DNA of 64,000 nt from Chloroflexota bacterium. Lineage in GTDB: Bacteria; Chloroflexota; Anaerolineae; Anaerolineales; Villigracilaceae. The stretch is taken from assembly GCA_016219545.1 (NCBI GenBank), contig JACRMH010000025.1:62001-126000 (forward strand). The letters run 5' to 3'. Under the pieces are notes generated by a model. It had not been told where the DNA came from, searched no databases, and saw only the letters and a list, made by a program, of their open reading frames with translations. The position numbers and the translations under genes are program-made. Shown piece after piece: positions 58,059 through 64,000 of the stretch (position 1 is the stretch's first letter; the number at the start of each line of letters is the position of its first letter).

Positions 58059-59966
58059 TCACTTTTTTATTTTTCTTACATCCCCATCACGCATGGTGAC
58101 GCCAATCGAATCCAAATGTTCCAACATAGCCTGAATATACTTCCGCGTGGTCCCCAGCATATCGCGCACTTCACCGAGCGTCAGCGCTCCTTTCTTCTGC
58201 AACTCCGCGCGGATTTTTTCCACCATTCCATCATAATCTTTTTTACGGAAAAGTACATCCTGCGAAACAAGGATCAATTCACCCAGTTCGATCAGCGCAT
58301 TAAGGATTTCTTCTCCCACTTCGGACTGACTTTCCTTGAAACTTGGCGTGGCATAAGGATTCAACTCAAACTTACGCATCAATTCTTTGACCTTGAGTTG
58401 GTCAGTCCCATTGAACTTGATCTCATGTTCAGGTTTTGCCAGACAAAAAGAGTGGTCAGTAATCAAGTGGTCAGTGACCAGTTTCTGGATGACAGTGTTA
58501 TAAACGCGAGGCGATAATTTGAGTTTACTTTTTAATTCTTCGCGTGGAATGCCCCGTCTTAATGGATAAGCTTTGTGATAAGACTCTATAAGTTGAAAAA
58601 CCTTGTTCTGCATTGCAATCCAATGCGGAAAGGAAATGGCGAGAGAATCATTTACCGCAGGCAGGTCCTCCAAAAGCAGAATTTGTCCGTTATTCAATAA
58701 TTCCTGAAAAGCGGACTCTGCAACGGATGGTTCGAGTCTTGATTTGATAAAAACATCTTTCAACGGCGCGGCATTCAGAGACAATGCGGCCTCAAACAAA
58801 ACGTCCGCTGGCGTGCCTTGCGTAAGGGATTCCAGAGATTTCAGCACGCCTTCGTCGAAACGTTTATGCCTGCCTTTGGGCTGGTGGTCTATGACAGCAC
58901 CGCCGCCGAGAGTCTCGCTCGGTGATGGGCGTCGCAGGATATATCGGTCACCACGCACGGTCACAACGGGATCGCGCAATTCGAGTTGTATCCAGCCTTC
59001 TTCGCCGGGGTTGAGTTCTTCAGTTCCAAGCAATCGAAGCGTGGCAATTGTTTCACTTCCTCCCACAAAAAACTTTACTTCATCGCCATGTTTTACAGAT
59101 GATGAAGCATCGTCCAACAATCGAAAGCGCGCATCTATTCTTCGAGTGGACTGATATTGATTTAGATGGACCACGACATTCCCGCGCTGGATCGATTCGA
59201 CATCCACCCCTGAAATATTGACCGCCGTGCGCGAGCCAATGACGGCAGTCTCTTCTTTTTTCTTGTGTGTTTGCAATCCTCGTATTCTGCCTTTTGACCC
59301 ACCCGGCAAAATCTCCACTTCATCGCCAACGGAGAGATGACCATCACTCAATGTACCCGTGACCACAGTGCCGAATCCGCTCATGCTGAAAACCCGGTCA
59401 ATTGGCAGGCGCGGACGATTGAGATCGAGCCGCGCGGGTTTATTTTCCAGGAGTAATTGGAGATTGGTAATTAGTTCATTGAGTCCCGTTTTCGTTTTGG
59501 CAGAGACTCTAATAATAGGCGCATCACGCAGGACGGTGTCACTGACAGCACCACGAATGTCTTTTTCCAAAAGATCAAGCCAGGCTGAGCCCCCATCGGG
59601 GGTGATATCTGAGGCGAGATCTATTTTTGTCAGAACAATCAATCCAGCGGGGATCTGCAAAAGATCCAATATCGCCAGATGTTCCTTCGTTTGCGGCATG
59701 ACGCCTTCATCCGCTGCGATGACAAGCAAGGCCGCGTCAATACCGCCGATGCCAGAAAGCATGTTGCCGATAAAGTCGCGGTGACCGGGCACATCCACAA
59801 TACCGACCTCTTCACCGTTCGGAAGCGTGAGCCATCCGAAGCCGAGTTCGATGGTCATCTCACGCGCCTGCTCTTCTTTTAGGCGATCCGGGTGTGTGCC
59901 GGTCAGTGCCGCAATGAGCGTGGACTTGCCGTGATCTACATGACCAGCCGTGCCTATGACTCGCAT
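58059..59966 (-). CDS. selB: Selenocysteine-specific elongation factor SelB
   Basis: 635 residues. GTPase that brings Sec-tRNA to UGA codons at a SECIS hairpin. G1 GHVDHGKSTL, G3 DVPGHRDF and G4 LTKIDL in the EF-Tu-like part (1-175), then beta-barrel domains (RVFSMSGFGTVVTGTL; FRLLDD) and four C-terminal winged helices (about 385-635; LRRGIPREELKSKLKLSPRV, LTLGEVRDMLGTTRKYIQAM) that bind the SECIS RNA. The winged-helix part separates it from EF-Tu. selA, selC and selD are not in the window. Three bases after the coiled-coil gene's stop. Confidence 0.96.
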   Translation of the reverse strand: MRVIGTAGHVDHGKSTLIAALTGTHPDRLKEEQAREMTIELGFGWLTLPNGEEVGIVDVPGHRDFIGNMLSGIGGIDAALLVIAADEGVMPQTKEHLAILDLLQIPAGLIVLTKIDLASDITPDGGSAWLDLLEKDIRGAVSDTVLRDAPIIRVSAKTKTGLNELITNLQLLLENKPARLDLNRPRLPIDRVFSMSGFGTVVTGTLSDGHLSVGDEVEILPGGSKGRIRGLQTHKKKEETAVIGSRTAVNISGVDVESIQRGNVVVHLNQYQSTRRIDARFRLLDDASSSVKHGDEVKFFVGGSETIATLRLLGTEELNPGEEGWIQLELRDPVVTVRGDRYILRRPSPSETLGGGAVIDHQPKGRHKRFDEGVLKSLESLTQGTPADVLFEAALSLNAAPLKDVFIKSRLEPSVAESAFQELLNNGQILLLEDLPAVNDSLAISFPHWIAMQNKVFQLIESYHKAYPLRRGIPREELKSKLKLSPRVYNTVIQKLVTDHLITDHSFCLAKPEHEIKFNGTDQLKVKELMRKFELNPYATPSFKESQSEVGEEILNALIELGELILVSQDVLFRKKDYDGMVEKIRAELQKKGALTLGEVRDMLGTTRKYIQAMLEHLDSIGVTMRDGDVRKIKK

Positions 59967-59969
59967 GTT

Positions 59970-61157
59970 TTACTTCTTTGTTTTTTTGCCGTGCCCCATG
60001 ATGCGTTGATAAGAAGTCATCCACTCATGGATGACGTTCATGAGTTCTTGTAATTCTTTTTCAGTTGCATCGGTGGTTTGGTGCATTTGGTCCTGCAAGA
60101 CTTGCAAGGCATCATTCAATGGCGGAATACGGTCTGCGGTCTTGCTTGCTTCCTTGCGAATATCGCGCAAGGACTCTTCAGATGACAGGCTGTAGCCAGT
60201 CCAGCGTTTTTGATCGTCAGATTTGAAACTGACCCATTCCTGCCGCAAGCGGTCTTCCGCGAGCCTTTGCATTTCAGTCACTTCACTGATGCGGCGTTCG
60301 AGTTTTGTATTCAGTTCAACATAAGCTTCCTGCGCCTTTTTCGCGCCTCGCAAAGCTTCATTGAGATTTTGGATGTGCGTATCAATACTTGCCGCTTCTT
60401 TTTGGAAGGTTTCATATTTCTCGACCCACGCCTTCCAGGCGCGGTCACGATCCAACTGGACAATTGCCTGCTGTTCGAGGAAGGCGGTCTGCGCCTGTTT
60501 GCGTTCAAGTTCGGATGCAGTTAATTCTGTGAAGCGGGTTTCGACATTGCGTAGTCCATCAGCGGTGACAGTTGCTTTATCGCGATTCTCGTCTATGCGT
60601 TTACGCAGGGACGTGACTTCACCCTGAACATCGGCAATTTGTTTCAAGTCATTCTTGCGCGTCTCTTCGATGGCTTTCAAAGAGTGCATGGCGTCGTCCT
60701 TGGTCCGCACTGATTCATCCACGCGGAGTTTAAGGTCAGCGACATTGTTCAACACGCGCTGCATTTCATCGCCGCGTTCTTTGAGCTGCTTCTTGATCTC
60801 TGTCAGATTGGTGGTGGTTTTAAGTTGGGTAACGACCTTGCTGAGCTCGCTCAACTCGGTTTGAAATCGCTTTGTATTTTCGCGTTCTTTAAGCGTTTGC
60901 GCCTTTTCATTCGCTTCAATCATTTTGACAAAGTCGGCGCGCTGACGGGAAAGCATCTCCTCGAATTGATCGAGTCGCTTGGCTGTCGGTTTGATCTCAT
61001 CCACTTGCTTGCCCAAAGTATTGATCTGTTTGGAAACCGCATTGACCGTCGTTTCAAAAGAAGCCAGGCGCGCATCCAGTTTTGTAAGCGTATCCTGGTT
61101 CTGGCGCTGTTGCTTATCCAGCCATTCGAGGCGCTTGATGATCTGTTCAAATTCCAT
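59970..61157 (-). CDS. Coiled-coil protein, unknown
   Basis: 395 residues, almost entirely predicted coiled coil (heptads from about 5 to 370, e.g. KLDARLASFETTVNAVSKQI). No signal peptide or membrane helix. Structural or chromosome-related role possible, but not shown. ATG 61157 has GGAG 6 bases upstream. In tandem with selB. Confidence 0.7.
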   Translation of the reverse strand: MEFEQIIKRLEWLDKQQRQNQDTLTKLDARLASFETTVNAVSKQINTLGKQVDEIKPTAKRLDQFEEMLSRQRADFVKMIEANEKAQTLKERENTKRFQTELSELSKVVTQLKTTTNLTEIKKQLKERGDEMQRVLNNVADLKLRVDESVRTKDDAMHSLKAIEETRKNDLKQIADVQGEVTSLRKRIDENRDKATVTADGLRNVETRFTELTASELERKQAQTAFLEQQAIVQLDRDRAWKAWVEKYETFQKEAASIDTHIQNLNEALRGAKKAQEAYVELNTKLERRISEVTEMQRLAEDRLRQEWVSFKSDDQKRWTGYSLSSEESLRDIRKEASKTADRIPPLNDALQVLQDQMHQTTDATEKELQELMNVIHEWMTSYQRIMGHGKKTKK

Positions 61158-61187
61158 GGTACTCTCCAAAAATTATTTCTTTTTTCC

Positions 61188-61245
61188 GCTCTGAGCGAAG
61201 AATCTCGAAGATGGAGACCTTTCACTTTCACTCAGAATGACACGA
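61188..61245. repeat. TCATTCTGAGTGAAAG-type dispersed repeat
   Basis: CGCTCTGAGCGAAGAATCTC facing CACTTTCACTCAGAATGACA; related to 24000 and 55207 and to a repeat common in many bacterial genomes. It fills most of the gap between the coiled-coil gene and the membrane-subunit operon. Confidence 0.5.
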
Positions 61246-61328
61246 AAAATGATAAGTAAAATTATACCCTTCACTTTCGTAAATTGCGCTTAACCTAAAT
61301 TGCGAGCGCGGGCACCTTGTAAATGAGT

Positions 61329-62729
61329 TTACCGGCCGAGATGAATGAACAAAGCCGGCAGGTTGACAATAAACGGTTGTAGGACTTGCGGAAACATCCC
61401 GAGGATAAAAAGCCCGATCACTCCCAGCCCGAGCATGGTCATTTGCAGCCAGGATTCGGTCAACTTCCAGGCAGTGTTCTCCCGCGCCATCACGAAAACA
61501 GCCAGAGTGCGTGTTGAAGCGGCCAGTAGCCCGAGCATTCCAATAAAGACCCAAAAGGAAGTCATCAAGGATTGCCCGGCGAGTTCCTGCCATAAAGCCA
61601 GCCGCGGCGGGAACCCCGCCAATAATGGGAAACCTGCCATGGAGAGCTGAGCCAGGATAATTGCCGTAACTGCCAGGGGATATTTGCGCGCCAATCCTTG
61701 AAGCTCATTGAATTGCAATGAATAAACCTCGCGTTTAATAATGGACAACGCCAAAGCCCAAACGGCTAATTCCAATCCACGCGGGATCAGCATGAGAAAA
61801 GTAACATTGACGATCTCGGTGGACCTCAACCCTATCGCGAGGACAAGCAGTCCTGTCTCAGCGATGGCGGCATAACCCATCATTCGTCCGATGTGCTTTT
61901 GCAGGGCCGCAAAAATGCCGCCGCTGGCCACCATGAAAATCCCTGCAAATTGGATCGCGCCCGAAAGCTGCGGGGAAGTCCGCAGCCAGGTATAGCGGTC
62001 TAAAAATCCAAGCCCAAAGATGATCGTGAAAGTAGGCAGGACCCAAAGCAGGAAGCCTGTCACATAGGGCGGAGCTTCCTCTGCCAGCATGGGAATCCAG
62101 TTATAAAGCGGAAAGACGCCGAGCAGGAATGCAAATCCCAAACCGAGCATGGTGCCGGCTTGAATGGTTATGTTTATGTCGCCGGGACTGGCTTCCACAC
62201 CCGCAAGCATCCACCCTGAAAAAAGAATGAATGGCATGGCAAGAGTTTGGTAGATCAAAAAACGGATCACGCCCCGACCGGGTTTTTGATAGATTGGAAC
62301 CAATAACGGGATCACCAGCATCGCGGCCATTTCAATCAGCAGCGCGGCGAAAAGGAAAGGCTGAACCGCTATTGAAGCAGTTAGCAGGGCGACGATCATC
62401 AACCCGAGTGAAACAAAACGATTGGCTGTTCCAGATGCTTCCGTGCCAAAGAACCATATTGCGGCAAGCCCGTAAATGATGGCAAGCAAGGGACCGTCTG
62501 CGGTGGAAAGAAAAAAACTCCGCCCAAAGAATTGAATGGACGGTGAAATCTTCAGGGAGATCGAGCCCAGCAAAAGAGCAGTGTCAATGGGGATGAATAA
62601 TGCGATCAGTGCCAGGATAGTAACCACACTCCCGGCGATCAATGGAGAAATTCGTTCACGCAAAAAGAAGAGGAGCAAAACCCCAGTAATGAAAGGAACC
62701 GCAATCCAGAGAATCGGCGCATTCATCAT
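61329..62729 (-). CDS. NuoN/MrpD-like proton-conducting membrane subunit
   Basis: 466 residues, about 14 membrane helices. Antiporter-like proton_antipo_M fold; polar residues in FALLIEMAAMLVIPLL (Glu) and FRFLIY..., and FPLYNWIPMLAEEAPPYVTG (loop Lys/Glu region). Part of a complex-I, Mrp or membrane hydrogenase system; which one depends on genes beyond the right edge. It overlaps the next gene upstream by 4 bases. Confidence 0.75.
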   Translation of the reverse strand: MMNAPILWIAVPFITGVLLLFFLRERISPLIAGSVVTILALIALFIPIDTALLLGSISLKISPSIQFFGRSFFLSTADGPLLAIIYGLAAIWFFGTEASGTANRFVSLGLMIVALLTASIAVQPFLFAALLIEMAAMLVIPLLVPIYQKPGRGVIRFLIYQTLAMPFILFSGWMLAGVEASPGDINITIQAGTMLGLGFAFLLGVFPLYNWIPMLAEEAPPYVTGFLLWVLPTFTIIFGLGFLDRYTWLRTSPQLSGAIQFAGIFMVASGGIFAALQKHIGRMMGYAAIAETGLLVLAIGLRSTEIVNVTFLMLIPRGLELAVWALALSIIKREVYSLQFNELQGLARKYPLAVTAIILAQLSMAGFPLLAGFPPRLALWQELAGQSLMTSFWVFIGMLGLLAASTRTLAVFVMARENTAWKLTESWLQMTMLGLGVIGLFILGMFPQVLQPFIVNLPALFIHLGR

Positions 62730-63337
62730 TCACTCTCCGTCTCTGAAGGGGACGAACCCGCAAGCAATAAATATGAGCCGACAAGTCCCATACCTAAACT
62801 GACCACGGAGAGGAAACCCGCAACAAGCATCGAACTCTCAACCGCGGCATATAAAATTTCAAAGCCCGATAAAACAGTGAGCAGCGCAAGGATGACACGT
62901 AACAAGTCGGAAGTCACGCCAAGATGGACTACCCCCGCGCCTATCAATAATATTCCGCCTGCGATCACTGGCAATCCCATGCCGGGGATAATAGTCTCAA
63001 TGCGTGTCGTTGCCCCGAAAGTAACCAGAGCAACAATGGACATCAGGATCAAGCGATACCATCCGCCATGAAGAAGGGAGAACTCTTCCGCATCATCGTC
63101 CGTTGTTGATATGCCCAGGCGCGTCATGCCCATGGTCGCAACCACCATCCAACCGGTGATCAATTTTGCTGAGCCCATTACAAATGGCAGGTGAAGCGTC
63201 ACCAGCCAAAAGACCGCAGTATATTGCAATGCCAAGGCGCCAAGACTGATGCGCCAGTCACGGTTAATAATGAGCATGGTGGTAGCGGTTACAAAGATCA
63301 ACCCAACTGCCACCCATGAAACGATTTCAGTCAACAT
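62726..63337 (-). CDS. HyfE/NuoK-like membrane subunit
   Basis: 203 residues, six or seven membrane helices. GFEILYAAVESSMLVAGFLS (about 158-177) has the Glu-containing helix of NuoK/MrpC/HyfE proteins. The longer size fits HyfE. One base gap to the upstream gene and 4-base overlap with the downstream one. Confidence 0.6.
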   Translation of the reverse strand: MLTEIVSWVAVGLIFVTATTMLIINRDWRISLGALALQYTAVFWLVTLHLPFVMGSAKLITGWMVVATMGMTRLGISTTDDDAEEFSLLHGGWYRLILMSIVALVTFGATTRIETIIPGMGLPVIAGGILLIGAGVVHLGVTSDLLRVILALLTVLSGFEILYAAVESSMLVAGFLSVVSLGMGLVGSYLLLAGSSPSETESE

Positions 63338-63338
63338 T

Positions 63339-64000
63339 CTAATAAGACCCTTGCGTTAACAGTGATATAAAAATGACCAAAAAGAGGATCGTCCACATGA
63401 TGCCGCCTTCCCCCTCCAATACATTGGTGATCGTATTGCCCACCCTCGCAATCGTCCGATACAGCGCCCAGAAACTATTATAAAAAATATTAATGCGGGA
63501 GGATGCCGGATTGACCCAATGCGCCCGGATCGGGTTGAAGATGCGAAAACGCGGTGTCGCCCACACCAGCCCAACGGTCAGGAGCGAAGCGATAACAGCC
63601 GGCAGCCATGCCCCGACCATAAGCGCCCCATCCCAACCGAAAAATCCCAACAAAAGCTGAGAAATGATCAGCAAAAGGATTCCGGCTGGATATACTGAGC
63701 GCGCCCAGCCAGGCTGTGATTCAAATGTGTCACGCCCCGATGGACGAAGTGCGTGGCGCACAAACCCGGCAACTATCAAAGCCTGTGCTGCGATCATCAT
63801 CGGGAGAAAAAGTCCCGATTTGCCGAGCCACCCACTGGCTGTCAGCGAATATGGAAGAGCTGAAAGACTCCACACGCCAACAAGCAAAAGACGGTTCAAC
63901 CAAACCTGTTGAACAGAAGCGAGGAAAAGCGCCCCGCCAACAAGAATTAACGCGCATCCCCAAGCCACTGCTCCCAATGGATTCCCACTCAGCGCAGAAG
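63339..64000 (-). CDS. Proton-antiporter-type membrane subunit (NuoL/HyfB-like), C-terminal part
   Basis: The frame runs to the right edge (about 220 residues seen), with no reliable start: codons upstream of TTG 63977 continue as SALSGNPLGAVAWGC. About five membrane helices, an ARSVYPAGILLLIISQLLLG segment, and a C-terminal amphipathic helix plus a last membrane helix, like the end of NuoL/HyfB. First visible gene of the three-gene cluster. Confidence 0.6.
   Translation of the reverse strand, partial: SALSGNPLGAVAWGCALILVGGALFLASVQQVWLNRLLLVGVWSLSALPYSLTASGWLGKSGLFLPMMIAAQALIVAGFVRHALRPSGRDTFESQPGWARSVYPAGILLLIISQLLLGFFGWDGALMVGAWLPAVIASLLTVGLVWATPRFRIFNPIRAHWVNPASSRINIFYNSFWALYRTIARVGNTITNVLEGEGGIMWTILFLVIFISLLTQGSY

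Noticed and set aside
58452..58481. GTGGTCAGT-type repeat in selB as an insertion
   Set aside because: The protein length around KLVTDHLITDHS matches the normal winged-helix spacing, so nothing appears to be inserted.

Overview
The window is about 64 kb of a bacterial chromosome at roughly 50-53% GC. It is gene-dense, mostly housekeeping and fermentative genes. The mix of proteins (a CpgS-type GTPase, lipoproteins and anchored proteins with Thr-Pro-rich linkers, DUF58/MoxR, large PAS kinases, NuoN/HyfE-like membrane subunits) and the abundant small palindromic repeats suggest a Chloroflexota bacterium, probably class Anaerolineae. This is an inference from protein character; no 16S gene is present.

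Layout. 1-4.1 kb: the cell-elongation operon mreB-mreC-mreD-mrdA (minus strand; mrdA is cut by the left edge). 4.4-9.1 kb: a LysM protein, rpsT, argS and a cpgS-like GTPase. 9.2-11.7 kb: a small accessory island with a GNAT gene, two clear and one tentative remnant of TIR-domain genes, a REP-associated tyrosine transposase (RAYT) with an inverted REP pair, and an orphan membrane protein. 11.7-14 kb: metG behind a Met-rich leader peptide and attenuator. 14-18.2 kb: a 1378-residue hybrid sensor kinase. 18.1-25.2 kb (minus): GT87 membrane protein, DUF177, polyprenyl synthase, tatD, a BrnT-type toxin-antitoxin pair, phosphohexomutase and an HhH coiled-coil protein. 25.2-29 kb: MFS, cysteine desulfurase, arfB, EamA. 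29-38.8 kb (minus): pyk, CoA-transferase, ald, rocD, argF, MBL-fold protein, DUF58 and MoxR. 38.8-44.7 kb: tRNA-Arg(TCG), C39/TPR protein, response regulator, SAM-I riboswitch with metK, MFS. 44.7-51.8 kb: channel-like protein, a thioredoxin-like selenoprotein, rocA, methyltransferase and a CoA-transferase operon. 51.9-61.2 kb: HAD, MFS, AHSA1-PDZ-DinB fusion, yedK, sensor kinase, selB and a coiled-coil protein. 61.3-64 kb: three complex-I/Mrp-like membrane subunits, the last cut by the right edge.

How the genes work together. RocD and RocA convert ornithine to glutamate, next to alanine dehydrogenase, ornithine carbamoyltransferase, pyruvate kinase and several CoA-transferases, which fits an amino-acid-using, largely fermentative metabolism. 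SelB, about 12 kb from the UGA-containing thioredoxin-like gene, supports selenocysteine use. Methionine supply appears to be controlled at two points by different RNA devices: a SAM-I riboswitch before metK and an apparent Met-codon attenuator before metG.

The strongest unexpected signals are: (1) an in-frame UGA replacing the first Cys of a CxxC motif, followed by a well-formed bacterial SECIS-like hairpin; (2) the metG leader peptide with 8 Met in 33 codons, a terminator and a matching antiterminator; (3) a RAYT/REP system whose REP pair also lies in frame inside metG and supplies the RAYT stop codon; (4) repeated placement of a -10 box 6-7 nt before the start codon, implying many leaderless mRNAs.
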